DNA from: an uncultured Bacilli bacterium
GTDB taxonomy: Bacteria > Bacillota_I > Bacilli_A > RF39 > UBA660
Length of the DNA: 64,000 nucleotides
NCBI GenBank assembly: GCA_934141245.1
Contig: CAKPCB010000003.1
Coordinates: 62,001-126,000, forward strand
Direction: 5' to 3'
Below, piece by piece: positions 52,218 to 60,356 of this stretch. The position numbers were made by a program, and so were the translations under genes. Position 1 is the first letter of the stretch; each line of letters starts with the position of its first letter. Under the pieces are notes generated by a model that ran no database searches, was not told the origin of the DNA, and worked only from the letters and a program-made list of their open reading frames with translations.

Positions 52218-52949
52218 ATGATTAATTTTATTATATGTGATGATAATAGGGAGTTTTTAAAAAAAGAGAAAAATATTATTGATAAACTTATGATGAGATA
52301 CGATATAGAATATAAGTGTATCTTATTTGATGAATATAATAAAGACTTTGAAAACATGGCCGCAAAGGATATAGGGTTTAAAATATATTTACTTGATATT
52401 CAAACAAAAAATGGCTCTGGACTTGATGCAGCAAGATGTATAAGAGAAGAATTAGATGACTGGGTTTCAATCATTATAATAATAACTGCATTTAATGAAT
52501 TTAAATATGAGGCATTAGGTAACAGACTATACTTATTGGATTTTATTAATAAGCTAAATAAGTGTGATGAAAATCTTAAAGAAACTTTAGAAATTGCAAT
52601 AAAACATTATGATAATAGAGAAAAAAGTTTAAGTTATGAATATAATCATATAATTAAAAAAATAGAATTTAGACATATTATATATATAGAAAAAGAACTT
52701 GATAGCAAAAGAAGTTTAGTAAAGACAACTTATGGAGCACATTTTATAAACAAAAATTTAAATGAAACAGAACCGCTTTTGGATAATAGATTTATTAGAA
52801 CAAGTAGAAGCATGATTGTAAACATTGATTATGTAAGTGAATTTGATATGAAAAACAATAAAATAATCTTTAAATCTGGAGATGTTTGCTATCAAGTCTC
52901 TAGAAAAAAGAAGAAGGAGTTACGGGAATATGTTAGAAACAACACTTAG
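52218..52949 (+). CDS. agrA: AgrA-like LytTR response regulator
   Basis: A 243-residue protein with a receiver domain (INFIICDDNREF at the start, phosphoacceptor Asp in YLLDIQ, about 59) and a C-terminal LytTR DNA-binding domain (about 140-240, with RFIRTSRSMIVNIDYV). It lies just before the sensor kinase gene and overlaps it by 20 bp, the reverse of the agrC-agrA order in staphylococci. The ribosome site is TTGAGGCGAT. It probably controls the facing agrBD genes. Confidence 0.88.
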   Translation: MINFIICDDNREFLKKEKNIIDKLMMRYDIEYKCILFDEYNKDFENMAAKDIGFKIYLLDIQTKNGSGLDAARCIREELDDWVSIIIIITAFNEFKYEALGNRLYLLDFINKLNKCDENLKETLEIAIKHYDNREKSLSYEYNHIIKKIEFRHIIYIEKELDSKRSLVKTTYGAHFINKNLNETEPLLDNRFIRTSRSMIVNIDYVSEFDMKNNKIIFKSGDVCYQVSRKKKKELREYVRNNT

Positions 52950-54219
52950 AATTATAATTGCTTTCATAAACCCTATTGTTGGTTATCATATAATTAGAAA
53001 TTTTGGGGGTAAAGATAAATCCGTTTCATTATCTTTTAGAGTTTTCTTAATTTTTGTTTTAGCAGTTTCAAACTTGCTGATATATAATGTATCCTATAAT
53101 TCTTTAATAACATTGATAAATTTTTTATTAACAATAATTGTTTATAAAGCTTTATTTAAAACAAGTTTATTTGAATCGATAATTTTATCCACAGTTTTGT
53201 TTATAATTTTAACACTTGCAGATGTTGTTGTTTCACTAATTTTAGTTTCGTTTGTTACTGCAGAGGAAGTTAGAAAGAATGTGTATTATATGTTAATTGG
53301 AAATGTCTCTGTAGGATTGCTATCTTATGCATTATCATATGCTCCATTTATAAAAAATAATGTAAAAAAATTCGTTGAAAAAAGTGAAGATAATCATAAG
53401 GTTAAAATAGTTGTCTTTTTTTTATTAACAATATTACTGGCATCAATTTTACTTTATGCAATATCAATTAACTATAAATTAATTAACGAATATATATTGA
53501 TAGTAGTTATAATGTGCATTTTAATTGTTTTGTTTTTAATATACATAATGGAAAATAATAACAGAATGCAATTTGAAGCTAAATACCTTTCTTTGTTTGA
53601 TTATTTTAAAACTTTTGAGGATATGATTGACAGTGACAGAGAATTTATGCATGAGTATAAGAACCAATTAGCAGCTATTAGAGAAATGAATAATATAAGT
53701 TCTGTAAGAAAATATATAAATTCAATATTAGGCTATGTTGACAACTCTAAAGTAGATTATATATCTGATTTAAAATTTATACCCAAGGGTGGTGTAAAAG
53801 GGATAATATATTATAAACTAATGATTGCTAAGAATAAAAATATAAGTGTAACAATTAATGTTAATAAAAACATAAAAGAGTTAGAATTTATAGATAGTGA
53901 AACACAAAAAAACTTAATTAAAGTTTTAGGAATTTGCTTAGATAATGCTATAGAAGCTAGTGAAGTTTCAGAAAAAAAGAATATTTCATTAGAAATATAC
54001 AAAATGTCTAATGAGATAAGAATTGTTATATGTAATACTTATAATAGTGATTTAGTTGATTTGAATAAAATTGAAAATAAAGGCTATTCTACAAAAGGTA
54101 AAGGTAGAGGTAATGGACTATATTACTTGTCAAAGGTTATAAGTTCTCAAAAAACAATTTCTACTGAATGGGTTATTATGAATGACTATTTTGTAAGAAA
54201 GATATTTATAAAAATTTAA
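52930..54219 (+). CDS. agrC: AgrC-like quorum-sensing histidine kinase
   Basis: A 429-residue kinase. Residues 1-200 hold about six membrane helices, the peptide-sensing region of AgrC. The cytoplasmic part has HEYKNQLAAIREM with the phosphoacceptor His, then a GHKL ATPase with ICLDNAIEASE and GRGNGLYYL. I chose ATG 52930 after AAGGAG; it overlaps agrA. It ends in a terminator shared with the convergent agrD, so sensor and signal genes are one functional unit. Confidence 0.88.
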   Translation: MLETTLRIIIAFINPIVGYHIIRNFGGKDKSVSLSFRVFLIFVLAVSNLLIYNVSYNSLITLINFLLTIIVYKALFKTSLFESIILSTVLFIILTLADVVVSLILVSFVTAEEVRKNVYYMLIGNVSVGLLSYALSYAPFIKNNVKKFVEKSEDNHKVKIVVFFLLTILLASILLYAISINYKLINEYILIVVIMCILIVLFLIYIMENNNRMQFEAKYLSLFDYFKTFEDMIDSDREFMHEYKNQLAAIREMNNISSVRKYINSILGYVDNSKVDYISDLKFIPKGGVKGIIYYKLMIAKNKNISVTINVNKNIKELEFIDSETQKNLIKVLGICLDNAIEASEVSEKKNISLEIYKMSNEIRIVICNTYNSDLVDLNKIENKGYSTKGKGRGNGLYYLSKVISSQKTISTEWVIMNDYFVRKIFIKI

Positions 54220-54264
54220 AAAATAAAGTCAAGGTTATTTATCTTAAATCTTGACTTTATTTTT
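54219..54264. terminator. Bidirectional terminator between agrC and agrD
   Basis: AATAAAGTCAAG and CTTGACTTTATT (54219-54233 with 54250-54264) form a stem of about 14 pairs with A and T runs on both sides. It serves the converging agrAC and agrBD units. Confidence 0.87.
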
Positions 54265-54272
54265 GTTATAGA

Positions 54273-54392
54273 TTAGTCCATGAATTTTGGAGCTTCTGGT
54301 TCATCAATGAACAGCCACATGCATCCAACAGAAGCTGCTGTAGAAGCTAATAGTGCAACTGCTGCTAAAGCTACTGAAAATAATTTTTTCAT
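54273..54392 (-). CDS. agrD: AgrD-like cyclic lactone autoinducer precursor
   Basis: A 39-residue peptide, too short for usual gene finders. It has an amphipathic leader (MKKLFSVALAAVALL), a core VGCMWLFI with one Cys, and the acidic tail DEPEAPKFMD, the typical AgrD recognition segment. The ribosome site AAAGGAGG is very strong. AgrB would cut before the DEPE tail and close a thiolactone from the Cys. Counting from the tail, the ring would hold six residues rather than the usual five. It follows agrB on the same strand. Confidence 0.9.
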   Translation of the reverse strand: MKKLFSVALAAVALLASTAASVGCMWLFIDEPEAPKFMD

Positions 54393-54434
54393 ATGCTACC
54401 TCCTTTACTTTTATATAAAAATGCTTTTGCATTT

Positions 54435-55025
54435 TTAACAATTTTTATAATTATTATAAGGCATCTTTAAAGCTTTATATGTTAATGGGTTTATCATTAT
54501 TGCTTCTATTATTAATGATATAAGTAAAGTGTTTGAAACAATTCTTGTATTTATTAAAAATATGGCTATTGAATATACTATGGACAAAATAACTGAAGCA
54601 ATTTTTCTATATTTTCTTTTTTTTGCATTTGTCAATGGTCTTTTAATTGTATCCGCAGGTGCAAATACTAAATAATCTATTGTACAGATGATACACAATA
54701 TAATTTTAATAGTATTACTTATATAAATTTTAGAAATTAACAATGTAAGCCCAAATATAAGTAATATTGATGTTATTAGACAAATACTACTCTTATCGGC
54801 ATGTACTCCAAATGCAGGATATCTAATTATATTCAAGAAAACTAAAACTAAAATAATTTCTTTAAATATGTTAAATATAATTGATAGTACTAATATGACA
54901 ATTAATTTAGTAATTGTTAAGTATATTCCTTCTAAACCGTATCTGATTTTTTCAATATCAGTTTCATTATAGGCATTATACTTTTTTATTAAGTTAATTG
55001 AATTGTTTAAAAAAACTTCTTTCAT
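54435..55025 (-). CDS. agrB: AgrB-like autoinducer-processing endopeptidase
   Basis: A 196-residue membrane protein with about five hydrophobic segments. The active site reads RYPAFGVHADKSSICLI, with catalytic His and Cys seven residues apart as in S. aureus AgrB, and the later APADTIKRPL motif is present. It cleaves the AgrD tail and cyclises the peptide at the membrane. It lies 42 bp upstream of agrD. The divergent region to csp (55026-55299) must carry its promoter. Confidence 0.92.
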   Translation of the reverse strand: MKEVFLNNSINLIKKYNAYNETDIEKIRYGLEGIYLTITKLIVILVLSIIFNIFKEIILVLVFLNIIRYPAFGVHADKSSICLITSILLIFGLTLLISKIYISNTIKIILCIICTIDYLVFAPADTIKRPLTNAKKRKYRKIASVILSIVYSIAIFLINTRIVSNTLLISLIIEAIMINPLTYKALKMPYNNYKNC

Positions 55026-55299
55026 ATTTTTCCCCTTACGAGTATAAGTATATATTATTAAATTGAAAAAAATTGTAAAATATATTTTTTGCTCCTTAAA
55101 TGAATATCAATAGCAAAATGTTAACTAAGAGAAAATTTTATTACCAAAAAAGTCCAAAAAATGACTGATTACAGAAATCGACATTTTTTTAATGAATGTT
55201 TTGCTATTATTTATATGCACACCTAAAAATATAACGTATTAATTATTGTCGTAGATTTATGGTGTATAACTAAATAATGTAAATGGAAAGGTGAGGTGT
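55026..55299. promoter_or_regulatory. agrB-csp divergent intergenic region with inverted repeat
   Basis: A 274-bp region without ORFs. AATAGCAAAA (55109-55118) and TTTTGCTATT (55199-55208) are a perfect ten-base inverted repeat 80 bp apart, enclosing A-rich direct repeats (AAAAAAGTC, AAAAAATGAC). It may hold AgrA sites for agrBD and the csp leader; no clear match to the staphylococcal AgrA repeat was found. Confidence 0.4.
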
Positions 55300-55527
55300 A
55301 TGGAAAAAGTGAAGGGCCGTGTAAAATGGTTTAATAATGAAAAAGGCTATGGGTTCATTGAATATAAAGATAATGAAGACATATTTGTTCATTACTCTGC
55401 AATAAACCAGGATGGATACAAAAGCTTAACTGAAGGACAATATGTTGAATTTAATCTAGTTGAAACTGCTAAAGGTTATCAAGCATTAGATGTTGTCGTA
55501 ATAAAAGAAGTTGCTACCTCAAAATAG
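55300..55527 (+). CDS. Cold-shock domain protein
   Basis: A 75-residue CspA-type protein with RNP1 KGYGFIEY (about 17-24) and RNP2 DIFVHYSAI (about 31-39). It is an RNA chaperone that melts structure in mRNA. I chose ATG 55300 after AAGGTGAGG. The roughly 100-nt leader may be regulated by temperature as in other csp genes, but no defined element was seen. A terminator overlaps its stop. Confidence 0.93.
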   Translation: MEKVKGRVKWFNNEKGYGFIEYKDNEDIFVHYSAINQDGYKSLTEGQYVEFNLVETAKGYQALDVVVIKEVATSK

Positions 55528-55541
55528 AGGTAGTTTTATTT
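55514..55541 (+). terminator. Intrinsic terminator after the cold-shock gene
   Basis: CTACCTC (55514-55520) and GAGGTAG (55527-55533) form a seven-pair hairpin around AAAATA, followed by T-rich sequence. The csp stop codon is in the loop. Confidence 0.8.
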
Positions 55542-55585
55542 TCTATTATTTATTAGTTGTGAAGTTTATTGTGTAAATGAATAGT

Positions 55586-55614
55586 TTGCTAAAAGTATTG
55601 ATTTATGATATAAT
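55586..55614 (+). promoter_or_regulatory. Sigma A-type promoter for hpf
   Basis: TTGCTA (55586-55591) and TATAAT (55609-55614) with a 17-bp spacer; transcription would begin near 55621, giving a very short leader. Confidence 0.7.
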
Positions 55615-55633
55615 ATTATTAGGAGATGATGAT

Positions 55634-56161
55634 ATGGAGATTTTAATAAGAGGCGATAAATTAAAAGTTACTGAATCAATGAACGATTATGTTTTTGATA
55701 AACTAAAAAAATTAGAAAAGTATATTGATAGTAGCGAAAATGTTAGAGCAAGCGTTGTAATAAAGATTAAAAACCATGAGCAAAAAGTTGAAATAACTAT
55801 ACCATTAAAAAAATTTATTTTAAGAGCAGAAGAAACACAAGAAGATTTTTATGCTGCAATTGATGTTATTGTTGATAAAATAGAAAGACAAATAAGAAAA
55901 AATAAAACAAGGTTACAATCAAGAAAGATTAAAGAATCAAAAGATTTTATTACTGATTATATTGATGACGAAAAATTTGAGGATGCTAATGTCGTTAAGA
56001 GAAAAAAAATTGAAGTAAAGCCTATGAGTGAAGAAGAAGCTATTATTCAAATGGATTTATTAGGACATAGTTTTTACTTGTTTAAGGACTCAAAAACATT
56101 AAAGCCAACACTAGTATATAAACGTGATGATAATAATTATGGTGTTATAGAAACTGAATAA
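55634..56161 (+). CDS. hpf: Ribosome hibernation promoting factor, long form
   Basis: A 175-residue protein with the N-terminal YfiA fold (ILIRGDKLKVTESMNDYVFD, FYAAIDVIVDKIERQIRK) and the C-terminal dimerisation domain (KPMSEEEAIIQMDLLGHSFY, about 120-140). It joins two 70S ribosomes into inactive 100S dimers in stationary phase. I chose ATG 55634 after TAGGAGATGAT. It lies before secA, as in Bacillus and many relatives. Confidence 0.96.
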   Translation: MEILIRGDKLKVTESMNDYVFDKLKKLEKYIDSSENVRASVVIKIKNHEQKVEITIPLKKFILRAEETQEDFYAAIDVIVDKIERQIRKNKTRLQSRKIKESKDFITDYIDDEKFEDANVVKRKKIEVKPMSEEEAIIQMDLLGHSFYLFKDSKTLKPTLVYKRDDNNYGVIETE

Positions 56162-56167
56162 TTTAAT

Positions 56168-56204
56168 AAAAAGGGAATAATACTTTAAAATTCTCTTTTT
56201 TTTT
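56168..56204 (+). terminator. Intrinsic terminator after hpf
   Basis: AAAAAGGGAAT (56168-56178) pairs with ATTCTCTTTTT (56190-56200, one G-U), followed by more T. A TACAAT just downstream may be the secA -10. Confidence 0.78.
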
Positions 56205-56235
56205 GGTACAATTAATATTACAGGGAGATGATATA

Positions 56236-58728
56236 ATGAACTTATTAAAAAGATTATTTGATCATGAATATAAAGAATTAAAAAGATTTTCAGAAATTGC
56301 TGATGAAATAGATGCGTTAGATGAGGAATATACAAAATTAACTGATTATGAATTACAAGCAAAGACTGACGAGTTTAGAAATAGACTTAAAAGTGGTGAA
56401 ACATTGGATGATATTTTAGTTGAAGCCTTTGCAACTGCAAGGGAAGCTTGTTATAGAGTTATTGGTGAAAAACCATATTATGTGCAACTTCTTGGTGGAC
56501 TTGCAATTCATTTTGGTAATATTGCAGAAATGAAAACCGGTGAAGGTAAAACATTAACATCTGTTATGCCAGCATATTTAAATGCTTTAACTGGTGATGG
56601 TGTTCATATTGTAACAGTAAATGAATATCTTGCTGATCGTGATGCAAAGTGGATGGGCAATATTCATAGATTTTTAGGACTTACTGTTGGAACAAACTTG
56701 AGAAGTTTATCTCCAAAAGAAAAAAAAGAACAATATAATTGTGATATTTTATATACTACTAATAATGAATTAGGATTTGATTATCTAAGAGATAATATGG
56801 TAGTAAAAAGTGAAAATAGAGTTCAAAGAGGACTTAATTTTGCTATTATAGATGAAGTTGACTCAGTTTTGATTGATGAAGCTAGAACTCCACTTATAAT
56901 TTCAGGTGGTGAGGTAAAGAGTAATAATTTATATATTGATGCAGATACTTTTGTAAAAAAATTAAAACCCGAAAAAGATTATTTATATGATGAAAAGACT
57001 AAATCAGTTACTCTTACAGAAGATGGTGTAAAAAACGCGGAAAAGAGTTTTAAGTTAGACAATTTGTATGATATATCTAATACTAATTTAGTACATCATA
57101 TAAATCAAGCATTGAAGGCTAACTATGCAATGAAGAACGATGTTGATTATGTTGTCCAAGATGGTGAAGTTGTAATTGTTGATCAATTTACAGGTCGTTT
57201 GATGAAAGGTCGTGCTTTTAGTGATGGTCTTCATCAAGCAATAGAAGCAAAAGAAGGAGTAACAATACAACAAGAAACAAAAACTTTAGCAACAATTACT
57301 TTCCAAAATTTATTTAGAATGTATAAAAAACTTTCTGGTATGACTGGTACTGCAAAAACAGAAGAAGAAGAATTTAGAAACATTTATAATATGTTTGTTA
57401 TACAGATACCTACTAATAAAGAGGTAATAAGGATTGATGAAGCCGATTTGGTTTATTCTACTCAAGCAGGAAAGTATAAAGCTTTAATTGATGAAATAGA
57501 GAGAAGATATAATAAAGGACAACCTGTTCTTGTTGGTACAATAGCAATTGAAACCAATGAATTAATAAGCTCGATGCTTAAAAAAAGAAAAATACCTCAC
57601 GAAGTTTTAAATGCCAAAAATCATGCTCGTGAAGCTGAAATAATTGCAAAAGCTGGACAACCAAAATCTGTAACGATTGCAACAAATATGGCTGGTCGTG
57701 GTACAGATATTAAATTAACTGAAGAAGTTAAAGAAATGGGTGGTTTGTGTGTTTTAGGTACTGAAAGACATGAATCTAGACGTATTGATAATCAGTTAAG
57801 AGGACGTTCTGGACGACAAGGAGATCCTGGATTTACACAATTCTATGTATCTATGGAAGATGAGTTGATGGTTAGGTTTGGAACTGACAGAATTAAAAAT
57901 ATGCTTCAAAATTTAGGCTTTGCAGAAGACCAACCTATAAAAAGTAAAATGTTTACAAATGCCATAGCAACAGCACAAGCTCGTGTTGAGGGAAATAACT
58001 TTGATATAAGAAAACAACTTCTACAATATGATGATGTTATGAATAATCAAAGAGAAATTATGTATGCTAAAAGAAATGAAATACTTGACAATGAATCTAT
58101 ACATGATACAGTATTAAAATCTATAAAAGACCATATAACTGATTTTGTAGAATCTCATATTTTTCCAGAGGGTCATTTAACTGATAAAGATATAGAAGAA
58201 ATTGTAGATTATGCAAACGAAAATTTGTTTAAGCAAACTTTAAATATTAAAGATGTTAAGACAAAAGATTCTAAAGAGTTAATAGAAATAATATATAATA
58301 TTGTTGTAGAAGAATATGAAGAAAAAATTAAAGATTTGCCATCTGAAGTTACAGATGAATTTGAAAAAGTAATAGTTTTAAGCATCATTGATCGTTATTG
58401 GACGGAACACATTAATACGATGTCTCATTTAAGAGAAGGTATTGGTTTAAGAGGATATGCACAAGATGATCCACTAAGAGCTTATACAATGGAAGGCTTT
58501 GATTTGTTTGATAAGATGATGCAAGGAATCGATAAAGATATAACTATACTTTTAATAAAATCTGAGATCAAGCAGAACATTGAGAGAAAAGAAGTTTCAA
58601 AAAAGCAAATAACCAACGATGGAAAGGATCATGTAAAACAAGCTCCTAAGAAAGTTCAAAAAATTGGAAGAAATGATCCGTGTCCTTGTGGCTCAGGCAA
58701 AAAGTATAAACAATGTTGTGGTAAATAA
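56236..58728 (+). CDS. secA: Preprotein translocase ATPase SecA
   Basis: An 830-residue SecA with Walker A MKTGEGKT (about 99-106), DEVDSVLIDEARTPLIISG, NMAGRGTDIKL and the C-terminal SEC-C zinc motif CPCGSGKKYKQCCGK that binds SecB or ribosomes. It drives protein export through SecYEG. I chose ATG 56236 after GGGAGATGAT. prfB, its usual downstream partner, is missing. The last 14 codons recur in diverged form at 60315, marking an element inserted at the gene's end. Confidence 0.98.
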   Translation: MNLLKRLFDHEYKELKRFSEIADEIDALDEEYTKLTDYELQAKTDEFRNRLKSGETLDDILVEAFATAREACYRVIGEKPYYVQLLGGLAIHFGNIAEMKTGEGKTLTSVMPAYLNALTGDGVHIVTVNEYLADRDAKWMGNIHRFLGLTVGTNLRSLSPKEKKEQYNCDILYTTNNELGFDYLRDNMVVKSENRVQRGLNFAIIDEVDSVLIDEARTPLIISGGEVKSNNLYIDADTFVKKLKPEKDYLYDEKTKSVTLTEDGVKNAEKSFKLDNLYDISNTNLVHHINQALKANYAMKNDVDYVVQDGEVVIVDQFTGRLMKGRAFSDGLHQAIEAKEGVTIQQETKTLATITFQNLFRMYKKLSGMTGTAKTEEEEFRNIYNMFVIQIPTNKEVIRIDEADLVYSTQAGKYKALIDEIERRYNKGQPVLVGTIAIETNELISSMLKKRKIPHEVLNAKNHAREAEIIAKAGQPKSVTIATNMAGRGTDIKLTEEVKEMGGLCVLGTERHESRRIDNQLRGRSGRQGDPGFTQFYVSMEDELMVRFGTDRIKNMLQNLGFAEDQPIKSKMFTNAIATAQARVEGNNFDIRKQLLQYDDVMNNQREIMYAKRNEILDNESIHDTVLKSIKDHITDFVESHIFPEGHLTDKDIEEIVDYANENLFKQTLNIKDVKTKDSKELIEIIYNIVVEEYEEKIKDLPSEVTDEFEKVIVLSIIDRYWTEHINTMSHLREGIGLRGYAQDDPLRAYTMEGFDLFDKMMQGIDKDITILLIKSEIKQNIERKEVSKKQITNDGKDHVKQAPKKVQKIGRNDPCPCGSGKKYKQCCGK
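58687..58728 (+). repeat. Left copy of the secA 3'-end duplication (att-like)
   Basis: These 42 bp encode CGSGKKYKQCCGK and the stop. They match 60315-60356 at 32 of 42 bases, with all 13 amino acids identical. The pair bounds the 58729-60314 segment and looks like an old attachment-site duplication in secA. Confidence 0.7.
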
Positions 58729-58961
58729 GTTGATTTATAAGGGTTGTGCAGTAATACAGCAGTAAAAAAAGTCAAAAAGATAGACAAAAAACAGCTCAAA
58801 ACGCACACTTGTGTGCAATTTGTGTGCGTAAAATAAAAAATTAATGCACACAATTGATTTAAACCTTATAAAACAAGGGATTTTTCAATGAACACAAATT
58901 CACAATAATCAGCATTCGTGCTGATTTTTTCGTTCTCTAAAGAAATTTAGAGGAGGAAGTT
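58729..58961. mobile_element. Left end of a decayed element: GTGTGC arm-like repeats
   Basis: A 233-bp region without a gene. GTGTGC or its reverse occurs at 58803-58808, 58811-58816, 58822-58827 and 58845-58850, the first two forming the palindrome GCACACTTGTGTGC. The block at 58809-58828 resembles 60158-60177 near the other end. Such clusters are typical of integrase arm-binding sites. A hairpin AATCAGCA/TGCTGATT (about 58907-58927) with a T run is a likely terminator just before the integrase fragment. Confidence 0.5.
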
Positions 58962-59222
58962 ATGGGAAAAGTGAATGTAACAAAAGGAGGGAATTTATAT
59001 CAATATAGATTTGAAATAGCTCCACAAAGGGGAGCTAGAAAATTTATTAATAAATCAGGTTTCAAGACAAAACAGGATGCTTATGTTGCTGGGATGAAAG
59101 CATTTAATGAATATATGAATACAGGTAAAAAATTTTTTCTTAATACATGTCATAAATTGGTAATACTTAAAAATATTTTAAAATTAGCTCTCATCCACTT
59201 TCTTTATAAACAAAAAAAATAG
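58962..59222 (+). pseudogene. Truncated tyrosine integrase N-terminus
   Basis: An 86-residue ORF with a strong ribosome site (GAGGAGG). Residues 1-55 (MGKVNVTKGGNLYQYRFEIA, RKFINKSGFKTKQDAYVAGM, AFNEYMNTG) match the N-terminal arm-binding domain of phage and ICE integrases. After that the sequence changes to an unrelated Leu/Lys-rich tail and stops. The core-binding and catalytic domains (R...H-x-x-R...Y) are gone. It is the decayed integrase of an element inserted at secA. Confidence 0.8.
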
Positions 59223-59338
59223 ACACGAAATTATGTCTATTTATTTCTCTCTACAATTTCTCTATAATATCATGTTAGGACATTTTTTTAGGACAGTCAA
59301 CGGACAAAGTGAAATTTTTTAAATAACTGCTGTGCTGT

Positions 59339-59384
59339 AAAACTAAATTCCACCCTAATTTAAATAGAAGTGGAATTTAGTTTT
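59339..59384. terminator. Strong hairpin inside the decayed element
   Basis: A perfect 15-bp inverted repeat (59339-59353 with 59370-59384), AAAACTAAATTCCAC and its complement, with a 16-base loop. It lies 16 bp past the end of the convergent 59400 gene and may terminate it, though A/T runs are only modest. Just upstream, TTAGGACA occurs twice (about 59275-59282 and 59288-59295), perhaps a remnant of an insertion sequence end. Confidence 0.45.
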
Positions 59385-59399
59385 GTAACTGAGCTTTTT

Positions 59400-60062
59400 T
59401 TACACTTTATTATTATTTAATTTTTTTAATGTAAGAAATATCAAACAAATCAAATTAAAGCAAACTATTACAATAGCTATCTTTATAAAATTATATTTTA
59501 ATTGTTCTTTTATTGATGAGTGAGTTTTTTCATTTATTTTTAAATAATAGTTTTCAAATTCATCATCACTAGTGTACATATTAGATATTTCATAAGGTAA
59601 TTCTGTTCTAAAATTTAATCTAACCTTATTTTCAGATTCAAAAAATAAAATACACACTGTTTTCTCATTACTATATATAATTATCCTTCGATTTTCTAAT
59701 ATTAGATTAGATTGAATTTCTACTCCATTTTCCTTTAAAAATTGAACTAAATTTTCTATAGTATCATATTTAGCAAATACTGATACTTCTCCAATAACTC
59801 GCTTACGAAAATCATTTTTATTTATTTGAATAATTGCATCATCATAAAAAGATAAATAATTATTATTTACAATTAAAGAATCCAAAAAGAAAGAATCCAA
59901 CTCAGATACTTTTATTTTATCATTATATTGATAAATTCCAATTTCTCCATTTTTGTAGTTATATTCTTTTTTTAACAAAAATATCCAACAAAAATATAAT
60001 GTAAGAAAAATAATTATACTCAATATGATAACAACAATATATTTCTTTGAAAAGTTTAACAT
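59400..60062 (-). CDS. Hypothetical membrane protein in the element
   Basis: A 220-residue protein that I do not recognise. It has a membrane segment near the N-terminus (about 8-30) and one near the C-terminus (about 192-212), with a polar 160-residue domain that is probably extracellular in between. One Cys-rich hint (KTVCILFF) is not a motif. It is the only intact gene left between the two secA tails and so is probable cargo. It starts at ATG with a weak GGTGAGC site. Confidence 0.6.
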   Translation of the reverse strand: MLNFSKKYIVVIILSIIIFLTLYFCWIFLLKKEYNYKNGEIGIYQYNDKIKVSELDSFFLDSLIVNNNYLSFYDDAIIQINKNDFRKRVIGEVSVFAKYDTIENLVQFLKENGVEIQSNLILENRRIIIYSNEKTVCILFFESENKVRLNFRTELPYEISNMYTSDDEFENYYLKINEKTHSSIKEQLKYNFIKIAIVIVCFNLICLIFLTLKKLNNNKV

Positions 60063-60314
60063 AAAAGCTCACCACTAATATTATACTATAAAAAATAGTC
60101 AGCAGTATATATTATTTATATACTCAAATTAATTAATCTTGGGAACGAATGGATACATTGTGTGCATTTTGTGTTCATTGAGAAGAAAACACATAGTAAA
60201 AATAGTACAAATAATACTATTTATATATAACCTTACCAGAACCATTCATCCCTTTGAAAACATATAATACAGATAGTTTTACATAGTACAAATAGTACTA
60301 GAAAAGGATGAACT
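60063..60314. repeat. Right end of the decayed element: repeats before the second secA tail
   Basis: No gene. TTGTGTGCATTTTGTGTTCA (60158-60177) resembles the left-end GTGTGC block. AGTACAAATA-type repeats occur three times (about 60204-60222, 60284-60299), and TTCATCCCTTT (about 60246-60256) is the near reverse of AAAAGGATGAA (60302-60312). These look like integrase or regulator binding sites. Confidence 0.45.
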
Positions 60315-60356
60315 TGTGGAAGTGGTAAGAAATATAAGCAATGTTGTGGAAAATAG
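60315..60356 (+). repeat. Right copy of the secA 3'-end duplication (att-like)
   Basis: Encodes the SecA tail CGSGKKYKQCCGK plus TAG, out of any longer frame. All 13 residues match the functional secA end but 10 of 42 bases differ, mostly at third positions. It is probably the original chromosomal secA tail, displaced when the element brought its own copy. An imperfect hairpin CGCAAACCCT/AGGGATTGCG with T's (60359-60397) follows and may be the old secA terminator. Confidence 0.75.

Noticed and set aside
60190..60312. AGTAC-type repeats as a CRISPR array
   Set aside because: The repeats are short, unevenly spaced and not separated by unique spacers; no cas gene is present.
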